A stretch of DNA of 64,000 nucleotides from Isoetes taiwanensis (lineage: Eukaryota > Streptophyta > Lycopodiopsida > Isoetales > Isoetaceae): positions 19,132,189 through 19,196,188 of the forward strand of contig JAJEKV010000024.1 in the NCBI GenBank assembly GCA_021234155.1, given 5' to 3'. Below are positions 1 through 11,005 of this stretch, piece after piece; positions within the stretch are counted from its first letter, which is position 1, and every line of letters begins with the position of its first letter. The notes under the pieces were generated by a model. It saw nothing but the letters and a program-made list of their open reading frames with translations. It was not told where the DNA came from and did not search any database. The translations under genes and the position numbers were made by a program.

Positions 1-3000
1 TCGTTTGGGAGGCCCTCTCCTTGTCGGTCGTGGGGACGCTGGCCGTCTGATGGCGAGTGGGGTTGGGGTGTTGGCCTTGAGACCCTAAAATCCCCTCAGG
101 AGGCTGCTTGCCCCAAATTTCCTCTCCCCAAAGGCCACGGGGACCGGGCCAGGCGACCTCAGCTCTCGGGAATCGCTTGATCGACTTCTGCCAATGGACT
201 CGAAGCGTCGACATTGCCACAGGGGACCAAGTTCATGGCCGGGAAGACCACCCGAACTCCAGCGCCAAAGTAGCTCACTTCCATCACACTTTCGTGATCA
301 ATTGGCCTAGGATGTGCATCGCGGGATCTTGTCGTGGAGGCGTGAGTGTTTCCTTCTTTCGCCAAAACCGGCGGGTGTAACTTGCTCCCTAGGGTAATTT
401 AGCCATTCGGACGATTTGGCGGGTCTATTTGCCATGGGAGGAGCATCCGGTGCGAGCGACAAAAGCGATGCGGTTTCTACAAGGCGGACATCGGGGCCAG
501 CGGTTTGACAAAGTTCTCCGGACCCGATCTGCGGAATCTTTTGGACCTTCGAAGAGGGGCCTGTAAGCGGAGGATCCAGCGGTCCGGATAGGGGAACGGG
601 CTCAGGAGGAGGGGTGGTCATTGCGTCGTCTTTTTGGACCCCGGGGGCCCTTGTTGCGGGGAAGAGCTGCCTCGGGGGCTTTTGGATCCCGCCTCACGGG
701 GTCAGGACTCTCCCCTCTTGTGGGGATCCTGCAAGGTCACGGCCTCTCGTTTGACTTGGGGAAGGGTGCCGGCTCGGTTGCCACCTTGGCTGCCCCGGCC
801 GTTCTAATGCTAACCCTTTGACCTAGACCTTCTCAGAAAATTCGAAAATTGGGCGTGTCTTTGGAGATGAATTAGGGATCCGGCGTGGCAAAAACGAATT
901 TATTTTCGTGCAATGCATTAATTGCGAATTCACGAATGTCTTGCCCACTTTGCAAAAGCCCCCGACTTCTACTTGCCACATCGGAGGGAGGAAAGGCCCC
1001 AAACTCGCTCCGTCAGTTCCCCTTGCTCCGTATTCTCGGCTCTTTGCTTCTCGGCCAGGTCCCAAGTGCAGCAGACCGGGACTCGGCCCCCAAAGCGTAA
1101 ACCCTTCTAGAGCACGGCAACCCACGGGGTTTCACGTTTGGGAGGCCCCCTCTCCTTGTCGGTCAGTAGGGACCTTGCCCGTGTCTTGAAGTGGGGTTGG
1201 GGTGTTGGCCCGAGGCCCGGACCCTAAAATCCCTCGGGGGGCTGCTTGCCCCAAATTTCCTCTCCCCAAGGCCACAGGGGCCGGGCCAGGCGACCTCGGC
1301 TCTCGGGAATCGCTTGATCGACTCGCCAATGGACTCGGAAGCGTCGACATTGCCACAGGGGACCAAGTTCGTGGCGAGAAGACCACCCGAACTCCAAGCG
1401 CCAAAGTAGCTCACTTCCATCACACTCGTAGTCAATTGGCTAGGATGTGCATGCGGGGATCTTGTCGTGGAGGCGTGAGTGTTTCCTTCTTTCGCAAAAC
1501 CCGGCCGTGTAACTTGCTCCCTAGGGTAATTTAGCCATTCGGACGATTTGGCGAGGTCTATTTGCCATTAGGAGCATCCCCGGTGCGAAACGACAAAAAG
1601 CAGTGCGGTTTCTACAAGGTGGACATCGGGGGCGCCCAGCGGTTTGACAAGTTCTCGGACCCGATACGGAATCTTTTGGACCTTCGAGAAGGGGCCTGAG
1701 CGGAGGATCCACTGATTGGGATAGGGAGCAGGGCTCGGGAGGGTGGTCATTGGCGTCTGCAGCCCGGGGCTTGGTACCCGAGGGAAGAGGCCTCGGGAAC
1801 TTTTGGATCCGCCTCACGGGGTCCAGGACTCTCCCCTCTTGTGAGGATCCCTGCAAGGTCTGGCCTCGTTTGACTTGGGGAAGGGTGCCATTTCGGTTGC
1901 CACCCAGCGGGCTGCCCGACCGTTCTAATGCTAACCCTTTGACCTAGACCTTCTCGAAAATTCGAAAATTGGGCGTGTGCTGGAGATGAATTAGGGATCG
2001 GCAAAAACCGGAATTTATTTTCGTTGCAATGCATTAATTGCGAATTCTGAATGTCTTACCCTTTGCAAAAGCCCCCGACTTCTACTTGCCACATCGGGGA
2101 GGAGGAAAGGCCCAAACTCCGCTCCGTCGGTTCCCCTTGCTCCGTATTCTCGGCTCTTTGCTTCTCGGCGGGTCCCAAAGTGCAGCAGACCGGGACTCGG
2201 CCCCAAAACGTAAACCCTTCTAGAGCACGGCAACCCACGGGGGTTTCGTTTGGAGCCCTCTCCTTGTCGGTCGGGCGGGACCGTGTCTTGAAGTGGGGTT
2301 GGGGTGTTGGCCTTGAGCCTTGGACCCTAAAATCCCCTCGGGAGGCTGCTTGCCCCAAATTCCCTCTCCCCAAGGCCACGGGGCCGGGCCAGGCGACCTC
2401 AAGCTCTCGGGAATGCGATCGACTCTGCCAATGGACTCGGGAGGCGTCGACATTGCCACGGGGACCAAGTTCGTGGCGAAGACCACCGAACTCCAAGAAG
2501 CGCCAAAGTAGCTCACTTCCATCACACTCGTAGTCAATTGGCCTAGGATGTGCATGCGGGATCTTGTCGTGGGGCGTGAGTGTTTCCTTCTTTTCGCAAA
2601 ACCGGCCAGGTGTAACTTGCTCCCTAGGGTAATTTTAGCCATTCGGACGATTTGGCGGGGGTCTATTTGCCATTAGCATCCGGTGCGACGACAAAACAGT
2701 CGCGGTTTTACCAAGGCCGACATCGGGGGGCCCGGTTTGACAAGTTCTCGGGGCCGATCTGGAATCTTTTGGACCTTCGAAGAGGGGGCCTGAGCGGAGG
2801 ATCCAGCGGTCGGATAGGGAACCGGGCTCGGGAGGTGGTCATTAGCGATGCAACCCGGGGGCGCCGCGGGGAAGAGGGCTGCCTCGGAACTTTTGGATCC
2901 GCCTCTGGGGTCAGGACTCTCCCCTCTTGTGAGGGATCCCTGCAAGGTCCTGGCCTCGTTTGACTTGGGGAAGGGTGCCAGCTTCGGTTTGCCCTGCAGC

Positions 3001-3493
3001 GGGCTGCCCGAGCCGTTCTATCACTAACCCTTTGACCTAGACCTTCTCAGAAAATTCGAAAATTGGGCGTGTCTTTGGAGATGAATTAGGGATCCGGCCC
3101 GGCAAAACGAGGAATTTATTTTTAGTGCAATGCATTATTGCGAATTCACGAATGTCTTGCCAGCGCAAAGCCCCCGACTTCTACTTGCCACATCGGGGAG
3201 GAGGAAAGGCCCAAACTCCGCTCGTCCGGTTCCCCTTGCTCCGTATTCTTCCATTGCTTTGCTTCTCGGCCGGGTCCCAAGTGCAGCGGACCGGGGGCTT
3301 CGGCCCCAAAGCGTAAACCCTTTCTAGAGCACGGCAACCCACCGGGGTTTACGTTTGGAGGCCCCTCTCCTTGTCGATTTTAGGGACCTTGGCGGGTGTC
3401 TTGAAGTGGGGTTGGGGTGTTGGCCTTGAGCCTTGGACCCTAAAAATCCCTCGGGGCTGCTTGCCCCAAATTTCCTCTCCCCAAGGCCACAGG
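1..3493. repeat. Tandem satellite, unit about 1.11 kb, just over three copies
   Basis: The anchor CTCTCCTTGTCGG (the fourth copy varies at its last base) recurs at 15, 1150, 2258 and 3365, giving spacings of 1135, 1108 and 1107 bases. Each unit runs in the same order through a CCCCAAATTTCCTCTCCCC block, a TAGGATGTGCAT block, a CTCCCTAGGGTAATTT block and an AAAATTCGAAAATTGGGCGTG block. The array enters from the left edge and stops inside a unit near 3493. Copies differ mostly by one- to three-base indels, often in G or C runs. Several small ORFs cross the units, but none is kept in frame between copies, so I see no coding role. It could be a pericentromeric or knob-type satellite or an rDNA-spacer-like repeat; I see no rRNA sequence in it. 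Confidence 0.93.
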
Positions 3494-4329
3494 GAACTCG
3501 AAATTCAAGGTGAGGCGTCGTTGAACCACTGAAGGCTTGTGTCAAAACCCTTAGCGGTAATCTATGAAGAGGCTGCAACCATATATGAAGTTGTATGTGA
3601 TCATGCGAGAGAATATGGCAAATCAAAAAGCTCTTCTTGCAGCTTTGCATGAATTTGTATTTGGGCATGCCTTGTGTAGATTGTATCTTGGAAGAGCAAC
3701 TGGTGAGCCATATGTTTGCCTGCCCTTTCTGATCATGGTGAAAGTGATTGGCAAGCTTGATTTAGTATGAAAGTATGCAAGTGAAGCTCAATGGTGCACA
3801 AGTGCGGTTTATTAAAGTGGATAGATAAACAAGGATGGAGAGAAATCTAAGTGGATAGATAAAGAAGGATAGATAAAATACATAAGTAATCATTGCCAAC
3901 TAGTGCTCCATTATTATCTGCTCGGATGTGTGAGTTTCATTGGAAGCAATACCCCAGAATCATTGGCATCACGAGTTGCCTCCTCCCCATCTGTCATTTC
4001 CATTTGATGCAATTCCCCAACTATCATTCTCACGATTCCTTGTTATCGTATCATTGTTACCAATAGCATCATGTTGATTTCCTCCCCATCGATATTCCAC
4101 GAGTTTCAATGATGTTCAATGCTTTAAAATCTCAGCTAAAAGAGCCACGAGTTTATTCTATGCATTCTACCTCGGAAAAGACCGATCTCTATCTTTGTGT
4201 AATGGTTTGATTCCTTTTATATGTAGTTTCTGAAGGAAGATGCAATGCATACTTATGCGAGAGATGTTTTTGGGAGGGGCCGTTTAACAAAGCTATTTTA
4301 CGTCGGGGCGTTGGAGTTGTTAATCGATT
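3494..4329. other. Non-coding stretch between satellite and Argonaute fragment
   Basis: Ordinary AT-moderate DNA with no convincing gene. A 68-codon ORF at 3564-3770 matches nothing I recognise. The word GCGTCGTTGAAC at 3515-3526 is half of the palindromic motif clustered inside the CACTA-like element further right, so this stretch may be a truncated outer part of that element. Confidence 0.5.
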
Positions 4330-4626
4330 GTATAGTTCCTCCGTAATATAAATATCCGATTACTTGAGCCGAATGTGGCTTTGAAAATTAATGCCAAGGT
4401 AACTCACTTGGTACCCCATAATGGCTCCCTGTTCATTGGCGAAGACTTACTTTGGCGTAGTGTGGAGGATATAATACGATGTTATCGATGGAATTTATTA
4501 CCGTGGTCTTCCAAAGGTCTCGGGGAGCCAACTATAATCTTTGGAATGGATGTGTCACATGGAGCCCCATTCTCGTCAAATTCACCATCAATTGCAATTG
4601 TAAGGATTGAGCGTGTGTGCACTTGA
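4330..4626 (+). pseudogene. Argonaute fragment (MID/PIWI junction), AGO4-class-like
   Basis: The open frame at 4375-4626 contains ALKINAK followed about 40 residues later by PTIIFGMDVSHGAP and SPSIAIV. In plant Argonautes the segment NVLLKINAK is followed by PTIILGMDVSHGSP and PSIAAVV. The MDVSHG form is typical of the AGO4/6/9 clade, whereas the AGO1 clade has ADVTHP. The aspartate of that motif is the first catalytic PIWI residue and is present. Upstream, after an in-frame stop, the words around 4340-4374 still resemble the preceding segment. Only about 90 residues survive of a protein normally near 900, with no PAZ, and the stretch between the two motifs is divergent. It is a gene fragment, possibly picked up by the neighbouring transposon, and not a working Argonaute. 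Confidence 0.6.
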
Positions 4627-4685
4627 CTTAAGCTGTTATTATTATAATTATAATAATAACTTATAATTATAACTTAATAAAAAAG

Positions 4686-4790
4686 GGCACGTCGTTTAAC
4701 ACAAAGGCGTCGTTATAGGCGTCGTTTAACGACTATTGCGGAACGTCGTTAAACGACCTGGCGGCGTCGTTCAACGGCGTCTGTAACTTT
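4686..4790. repeat. Left cluster of GTCGTTNAACGAC motifs
   Basis: Four motifs lie close together: GTCGTTTAAC, GTCGTTTAACGAC, GTCGTTAAACGAC and GTCGTTCAACGGCGTC. Two diverged copies (GACGTCGTTGAAAGACGAGG) follow near 5311 and 5366. They match the right-hand cluster and are read as subterminal binding sites. Confidence 0.65.
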
Positions 4791-5161
4791 TATCAAAGCG
4801 AGCGGCTTTTCCGCCCTAGTTTTTGGTTCTAAGCGGAGGAGGGCGTTTTTTAATTGGCGATTTTTGGTAGCGGATCATCCTTGCGGTCCTTTCAAGCTTC
4901 AAGCAAGCATCAAAGGTATTTCAATGGATCAATCAACTCTATTTTTGAATTAGGCTTGTTGTTTGATAGATTTAGGGCTTCTTGTTTTTTCTTATTTGTT
5001 TTCAATCCATCCCATTTCTATCCTCCTCTTCTTTCCATCCTTGTTTTTCTTCAATCCATTTCGCCTCTTATTAGTATGAATCGAATCCTCCTCCTTCTTC
5101 TTCCAATGATCTTCCAATCATTAGTTTCTTCCTCTAATCTTCCGTTCTTCCAATCTTCTAT

Positions 5162-5242
5162 TCATTTTCTTCTTCTTCTTCTTCACCACTTTCTCATTCT
5201 ATTCAATCTTTCTTTCCTATCTCTTCTTCTTCTTCTTCTTCT

Positions 5243-5277
<35 letters not shown>

Positions 5278-5290
5278 TTCTTCCTCTTCT
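5162..5290. repeat. CTT/TTC microsatellite in a pyrimidine-rich tract
   Basis: A near-perfect (TTC)n run at about 5219-5290 with a shorter run at 5167-5185, inside a long C/T-rich tract from about 4980. The tract opens a leucine- and serine-rich frame that is an artefact of composition. It could be a transcribed leader of the transposon, but nothing proves that. Confidence 0.9.
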
Positions 5291-5707
5291 ATTTTTTTTC
5301 CATGGAAGAAGGACGTCGTTGAAAGACGAGGCCCATTCTTCCTCTATTTTTTATTACAAGAAGGGGACGTCGTTGAAAGACGAGGCCCCTTCTTTTTATG
5401 TTCTTTTTTTTTTTTTTTTTCATTTTTTACATGTCAATATATAGTTCTTTTTAATTAACAATGTAAATAGTTTTAATGTCAATGATCTTTTCAATGTGAA
5501 TCGTCTTTTTTTTTGTTTTTTTTTTTTTTTTATTTCTTTATTTATGTAAGTTTTCTAATTATTGAATGCCTTTATTTTTTTGCATGTACACTAATAACAA
5601 AATGCGTCGCTCTTGGAAATCGATTTTCGCAGCTCGAAGACATTCTAGGTAAGAATTTGAGTTTGAGTAGGAGAATAAAATTTTAATGTTTTATTTAGGT
5701 TAAAAAA

Positions 5708-6047
5708 ACTTGGGGAGACTTGGACAAGGGCATGGTCGGCTCCGCCTTGAGTGGGAGAAGACTAGGTGTTCGGGTCCAAGCTCACCGCTTACTCTTGTAA
5801 TTTTATTGATTAATGTATTTAGTTTAGAAAAATTGGGAGACTTGGACAAGGGCATGGTCGGCTCCGCCTTGAGTGGAGAAGACTAGGTGTTCCCGGGTCC
5901 AAGCTCACCGATTACTCTTGAAATTTTATTGATTAATGTATTTAGTTTAGAAAAATTTGGGAGACTTGGACAAGGGCATGGTGGGACTCCGCCTTGAGTG
6001 GAGAAGACTAGGTGTTCCCGGTCCAAGCTCACGCTCCCTACTCTTGT
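5708..6047. repeat. Three tandem copies of a unit of about 122 bp
   Basis: The block GGGAGACTTGGACAAGGGC recurs at about 5715, 5836 and 5960. Each copy continues through CTCCGCCTTGAGTGG, AGAAGACTAGGTGTTC and TCCAAGCTCACCG, then an AT-rich spacer TATTTAGTTTAGAAAAA. Copies differ by a few small indels. No coding role is visible. Confidence 0.9.
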
Positions 6048-6536
6048 TTATTTTTTTTTATTAATATATCAATAAATAGAAATCTTTACTGGATTGGACA
6101 AGGGCGGGTTTTTGAAAAAAAATTGCATTATTGATTTTCGGGTTTCTAGTTAAGAATGTTGTTTTTAAAGATGTTAGGGATGTCAAAGAAACAACGATGT
6201 GGAGTGGTTAAGAGCAAGAAAAAATTTAAATAGTTGGTTTTTAAAAAAAAATTAAAAGGGAAACTAACTCTTAAGAAAGTAGGTAAAGATTCATAATGAA
6301 GGTTTGAAAAAAGTCACAAAGCAAGATTAATGAATCTAAATTGGTTTGTAGGTATGGCCCCATTTGCAGAAGACACTAATGATTAGTGAGATTAGACGAT
6401 GGTCATAAATGAGATATGTGCTAGCGAAAGTCCCGACCAAGGAGATGCAAGCGTCAAGCGTGTCGACCATTTTTGTCGGACATGTGAAAAGGAAGTGCCA
6501 ATTTGAGTTAGCACAAAATGGCCGTGTCAAGAAGAA

Positions 6537-6830
6537 ATGTTGACTTCTCTCCTTGACACACATGTAAAGCCAATGATTGGAAACCCCATGGATGAAGGCG
6601 AAGACATGTTTGAAGCATTGGTCGGCTTAAAAGTCCCAATCTGGGAGGCTCGTGTCAAGGAATGGGTAGCTTCATGGAATTCCTCAAAGAAGCGGCGTTT
6701 GGATCACAAGAACATCATTGCGGATCTCAATGCACGTCGGTTGGAGGTAATTAAAAATGCTTTGCATCGTGGGGAAGCTCTAGTGGAGCGGGGCCTAGCA
6801 AGCCCCCCTTTTCTTTGGAGAATCACATGA
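6537..6830 (+). CDS. Uncharacterised transposon ORF (fragment)
   Basis: An open frame of 97 residues with charged, helical character: WEARVKEWVASWNSSKKRR followed by ADLNARRLEVIKNALHRGEA. I do not recognise the family. It lies inside the CACTA-like element and may be one exon of a larger gene, since the sequence around it is AT-rich and without long frames. The start is simply the first ATG and is not supported by other evidence. Confidence 0.35.
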   Translation: MLTSLLDTHVKPMIGNPMDEGEDMFEALVGLKVPIWEARVKEWVASWNSSKKRRLDHKNIIADLNARRLEVIKNALHRGEALVERGLASPPFLWRIT

Positions 6831-6967
6831 ACACATCAATCTTTGTTGATCCCATGCCCGTGAGGCCGTGGATGTGATACACCTTATTGAGGAGAAACCA
6901 ACACATCGCATCGTATCAAATCAAAATCAACGGAACACAACACTTCCAAGATGATGAGCTATACTGA

Positions 6968-7755
6968 TTGGATGGGTTTTCAAGGGCAAAGATAGGGCGT
7001 AGACGTATGAGATGGCTCAAAGATACATACGCTTCAAGAGCCCGTGATCCTGCTTTGGCTACATCCATTGGACTTGCATATGAAGTTGCTAGCTCTAGTG
7101 GGGATACCATAGGGCCAATGGTGATTCTACCTTTCATGAATGGAGAGACACTTGCACACTTGTTTGACTATTTACCTAATAACTTGTCACGCTTTTTAGA
7201 AGATGGTCAAATGCAATTGCTAGAGCCAAGAAGAACTGACAAACACATAGGGCTTGAACTTAGGAGCAAAATGCGAAGTTGTATATCAGTATGTTCCGTA
7301 GATAGCTCTTGCCCCAGCAGAAGGTGTCGTTGAGATCCACAAAGGCCACTTCACTCACACAAAGCTTAATTGCAAGAGAGTCAAATTACATTTTGATGAT
7401 GAGTACCAAAATGTGTGGGTGGCCATTGGTGATTGGGACAATGCAATTCATTTTACGCCTAAAAGAGTCGTCCCTTGTTGAAGTGTCGGTATTTTACTTT
7501 GGGATGGACAAGCAAAATATCCATGGTTAGAGGAAACGTGTTTGAGAAATCAAAGGATGATGATAGGTGTATGGGGACACGAAATTCATGATGTCTATGC
7601 ATTGGGATATATTTATGAGATGCTTAGATTTCGGATTTGCAAGCTATCTTGATTTAATGGAGTGGTTTAATAATAACAACAATGCCCAATGGATTAATCC
7701 AACCCATATGTACCAACGGCGTCTTGACAAGTTGGAGGAGCAAAAACAAGAATGA
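6968..7755 (+). pseudogene. Uncharacterised transposon gene, broken by frameshifts
   Basis: Three overlapping frames form one discontinuous protein-like stretch: 6968-7333 (basic start RAKIGRRRMRWLKDTYASRA), 7309-7530 and 7567-7755 (ends with AQWINPTHMYQRRLDKLEEQ). Between them a different frame reads VWVAIGDWDNAIHFTPKR, so at least two frameshifts or introns interrupt it. I recognise no catalytic motif; it does not look like a TNP2 transposase. Its place inside the CACTA-like element suggests a transposon protein or captured host exons. Confidence 0.35.
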
Positions 7756-8410
7756 TGTGCCTACGTGAAGACGTATTCTCATCACGACCCAAAGCTTCAA
7801 GTTGTTGAAGCCTTACAAAGTGTTGGAATATCTTCTACCATGGTTGTGGAGACAAAGGCGACACATGAAGTGCATGGATGCCTTGAGATGTCAAAATTGT
7901 TGTTGTCACAACTCAAATAATGAATACAATATTGTATATCTTGCCATGTTTAAGAGTATTAAATTTTTTAATTGTCTAATAACCAAATATATAAAGACAC
8001 TTTTAATTATTCAAATCCCAATGTTTTGTAATGAACTTCCCATGTTGCTAACATTTGTTGCTTTCCTACTATGTTATTCATCGCACTCCATATAAATAAC
8101 TTGCAAGTTTTTGCACATGTCCAACCCAACCATGGGATGCGGCACGATGGCATATCTATTGTTCACAACTTTACTTCTCGCGTGGCTTGGTAGCCTTATT
8201 GGATGACCCTAAACCTGCAAAGGCCTTTAAGAGGCGGGTTGGTCATTCGGGTTTAGCTCGCCACCACCGCCACCTCCACCATTGTGTGGATTTGGTATGG
8301 ATTTTTTCTAGGATAAAATGTAAGTTAACCATTTATTTTAACGTTCTAATGTTTTAAATGTAGCGTGTAAATGCGGTTCGTCCTTCTTTTCCTATGCATA
8401 ATGTTCGTCC

Positions 8411-9149
8411 GTGGTTATGGGCGGATCTTCTTCTCATCACCACCGTAGAAGAAACGGAAAAGGACCTCGCGATCCGCCAGAAGACGAAAGCGAGGAACTC
8501 AGAGATATCAACGAGGCGATAACCCCGAAGATAGGTGGAATGCCTTGCAATTCGGGGATGTCGCCCTTGAGAAATGGAGATTGCGCGGTGCCGCTGTTGA
8601 ACAAAGTAGGCGGAGGTTGGCCCCCATGACCCTCCACGTCATAGCTCATACACTCCTTCAGAATTCAATCTTGGGGCCGTTCCCAGCACGAGGAGAATGA
8701 ACCCCCCGAAGGCGCCGGCCCGCCGCCCACGCGTCGAGGGTGGGCGCAATTCCTCTTCAAGCTCTGTTAAAGATCGTGCACCACCTCGCACCACCTCCCA
8801 CGAAGGCATCTCTTTCAATATGAGTGAGTTCATCTTGAATTATGCCCTTTTGTTCACTAACACATATTCATATGTTAGTCGTATGTTGAGTGTAGTAGCA
8901 AGAAGTTCTTGGCATAAAGACTGCGGAGATGGCGACAATTTTTGGAAGATGGCTAATAATGTCACAAATAGCGTTTGCCATATAACGTCCACAAGGGTGA
9001 ATGGAACTTCGGGAGCCTATGATGAGGAAAAAAGAGAGGATCAAGGAGATTTTAGAAGCGGAGAATATCCAGGAGCTCAAGTCGGGAGATCTCATGGAGG
9101 GAGCTTTGTTCAAAGCGGGGGTAAACATGTTAAATCCACGGTGTATTAG
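8411..9149 (+). CDS. Uncharacterised charged and serine-rich transposon ORFs
   Basis: Two frames, 8411-8629 (HHHRRRNGKGPRDPPEDESE at the start) and 8697-9149 (proline- and serine-rich start, glycine-rich end), probably belong to one gene with a frameshift near 8650. No domain is recognised. The composition, basic then acidic then Ser/Gly-rich, is typical of disordered nucleic-acid-binding transposon proteins, but that is only an impression. Confidence 0.3.
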
Positions 9150-9400
9150 GCTCTTTAGTTCTTCATTATAACCTCATTGTACTCATATTTTATTTATATT
9201 TTCGAGGTAATCGTAAGAAGCGGTGAAAGATCTTGCCAAAGCTTCTGAGGAGTCCCGATAGAGGAAGTGGCCGCGACCTATCCAGTTGACTAATGAGGCA
9301 TTTCAAGTACATCATCTCTCCCATGAGTCGTATAATTAGATGATGCCATGTGGACTAAGTCCTTGTATTGCATTGTAGTGTTTGAAGGCCAACATATTAT

Positions 9401-9829
9401 CAAAGAAAGGGGAAGCTAGAACAAAGGCAGCCCATTTGCCCGAGAATGCACGACGAAAGCAAGTGGCAGCCATAGTGCCAATAAGACTGGGTCTGGCGGT
9501 TATGGCTTTCTGGATAAGCTATTTGTAAGTATAAATTTGGTTTATAATGTAGGTTCTCGAGTTGAACACTAACATTAGTTTTGGTGCTCATTCTCACTAG
9601 GCGTCATTTGCTGGTCGCCCGGCTGCTAAAGATGAACGCGAAAGGGCCTTCAAACAAGGCAGTCATGCGGCCATCGCGTACGCCACTGCGCGTGAAAGGG
9701 GGGATGAAGTGTGTATCATTCATTAGATAATTATTTGTGACTACAATGAACTAATTGTTGCGATACAATATAATGCAGGTAAATGAAGACGAAGCCAATG
9801 AAGAAGAAGAAGAAGAGAGCAACAACTAA
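9401..9829 (+). CDS. 3' exons of a CACTA-type accessory or transposase gene
   Basis: An exon-like stretch ending at 9524 (GSGGYGFLDKLF) is followed by GTAAGT. The next exon starts after CACTAG at 9601 and reads ASFAGRPAAKDERERAFKQG to 9708. A 70 bp AT-rich gap bounded by GT and GCAG follows, and the last exon 9779-9829 reads VNEDEANEEEEEESNN and stops. Splice signals and frame agree across both introns. The words ENARRKQ and KTGSGGYGF, brought together by a one-base frameshift, recall the NRAK...HTTGSKSFA pattern of the plant PTTA/En/Spm protein family; this is a weak resemblance. The acidic tail is not diagnostic. Confidence 0.45.
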
Positions 9830-10271
9830 AGACTTAATATATTTTGTAATGTGCAAATTACATTGTGAAATATATTAATTGAATTCAATTTAAATTTTTT
9901 ATGCTTTGTTCTTATTATTTGTGATTTTTTTGTTATGTTAATTTTATGCTCGATTCTATTTTTTTATTCTTAGATTTATTAAACATTTAATTACATATTA
10001 AACAATAATGCTTATCTACCATTAATATAATTTAATCAATATTTGTTTCTATTTTTCGAATTTTTAAATTTTTAAATATTTATTCTCGATTTATTTTGTT
10101 CATATTTAATATTTATTAATACTATTAATATTATTGATAATATTAATATTAATAAATATTACTAAATATTTATTTATATTAAATATTTGTTAATTTTGCA
10201 TATGAATATTAACTGTCCGTTAAATCATATTGAATAATATTAAATAAATATTTTTTTTTATCAAAATTCTT
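9830..10271. other. AT-rich spacer with no gene
   Basis: Very AT-rich DNA with many ATTAATA and AATATTTA words and several local palindromes (TATTAATATTATTGATAATA and similar). I see no coding content. It separates the transposon gene end from the subterminal repeat cluster. Confidence 0.8.
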
Positions 10272-10760
10272 TAATCGCCGTCGTTGAACGGCGTTGTTCC
10301 GCGCGGGCCGCCACGCCGCCGGCGTCGTTGAACGACGCGTCGTCGGCGGGCCCGGGCCGCCAGAAAGCCGACAAACCACGCAGCAGGCAGTGTCGATACG
10401 CCAAAGAACGCGTCGTTGAACGACGTTTCACACTGCGGGCGAGCCACGTCGCCGCTACGCTACCGGCAACGCCATGGACGGACATGATGGCGTGTACTTT
10501 TTTCGCCGTTGAACGGCGTTGCGTGTCATCGCCACGCCCGGCCAGCCGCTGGCGCGGTACTCTGGCGGCGGCGCGTCTGCGTGGCTGACCCACGCGATAC
10601 GCTAACGGCGTTGAACGGCGTCATGTCGCCGCTTAAAGACGCCCAGATTGCGGACGCAGATAGCGACGCATAAACGTCGTGATATCGACGCCTTCCGACG
10701 TCGAAATAGGCGTCGTTTATCGACGCTTTCGGCGTCGATCATCGACGCGGCAAAACGACG
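10272..10760. repeat. Right cluster of GTCGTTNAACGAC palindromes
   Basis: At least seven motif copies lie in about 490 bp: GTCGTTGAACGGC near 10278, GTCGTTGAACGAC near 10324 and 10412, CGCCGTTGAACGGCG near 10502, GGCGTTGAACGGCG near 10606, and the variants GTCGTTTATCGAC and GTCGATCATCGAC near 10710 and 10735. The block is markedly more GC-rich than its AT-rich left neighbour. It is read as the transposase-binding subterminal array of the CACTA-like element. Confidence 0.75.
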
Positions 10761-10791
10761 TCCGGGACGCCGTCGTAATAGACGTCGTAAC

Positions 10792-10811
10792 AGGGCTTTG
10801 GTTTTGTAGTG
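10792..10811 (-). repeat. Terminal inverted repeat of the CACTA-like element
   Basis: The sequence CAGGGCTTTGGTTTTGTAGTG ends at 10811 and, read outward-in, begins CACTACAAAACCAAAG. The base triplet after it is TCT; the expected 3 bp target duplication cannot be checked because the left end was not found. Confidence 0.7.
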
Positions 10812-11005
10812 TCTCTGGATGCATTTGCTTCCCTCTTTAAGTCTGCAACATTTCTTTGCATATCTCCCATTGTGTAGGTGCCCTTAGAGCTTCCAGATAA
10901 GGAAATACAGGCTTGGAATTCTTCCTCTAACCATTTTTCATTCAATGCTTCATATTTAGTGTCAGAACTATAGGGTCTGCCGTCTGAATCATATTCCCAT
11001 TCCAT
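10812..11005 (-). pseudogene. Unknown coding fragment cut by the CACTA-like insertion
   Basis: Minus-strand frame starting MEWEYDSDGRPYSSDTKYEA and continuing through KWLEEEFQACISLSG into MGDMQRNVADLKREANA. It looks coding in composition and runs straight into the transposon end at 10811, so the transposon probably landed in it. I do not recognise it. It lies downstream of, and in the same direction as, the Penelope-like RT and could be its far 3' part, but it shows no GIY-YIG endonuclease motif. Confidence 0.4.

Larger units (their letters stand above)
4640..10811. mobile_element. CACTA (En/Spm)-like DNA transposon; left end not identified
   Basis: The right end reads GGTTTTGTAGTG at 10800-10811, the reverse complement of CACTACAAAACC, the standard start of plant CACTA elements. 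Inside it lies a dense cluster of GTCGTTNAACGAC-type palindromes (10272-10760), matched by a second cluster at 4686-4790; such subterminal arrays are the usual transposase binding sites of CACTA elements. Between the clusters are uncharacterised ORFs and a split 3' exon pair. I could not find a matching CACTA start on the left, so the left boundary is a guess; it may be truncated or lie as far out as 3494. I did not recognise a TNP2-type transposase. Confidence 0.6.

Noticed and set aside
108-3383. Many short ORFs in the satellite
   Set aside because: None keeps frame from one repeat copy to the next.
4619-4640. CACTTGACTTAAG as the left CACTA terminus
   Set aside because: Only the first four bases agree with the right terminus CACTACAAAACC.
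4854-5444. 196-codon leucine-rich ORF
   Set aside because: Produced by the CTT microsatellite and pyrimidine tract; no domain and no conserved composition outside the repeat.
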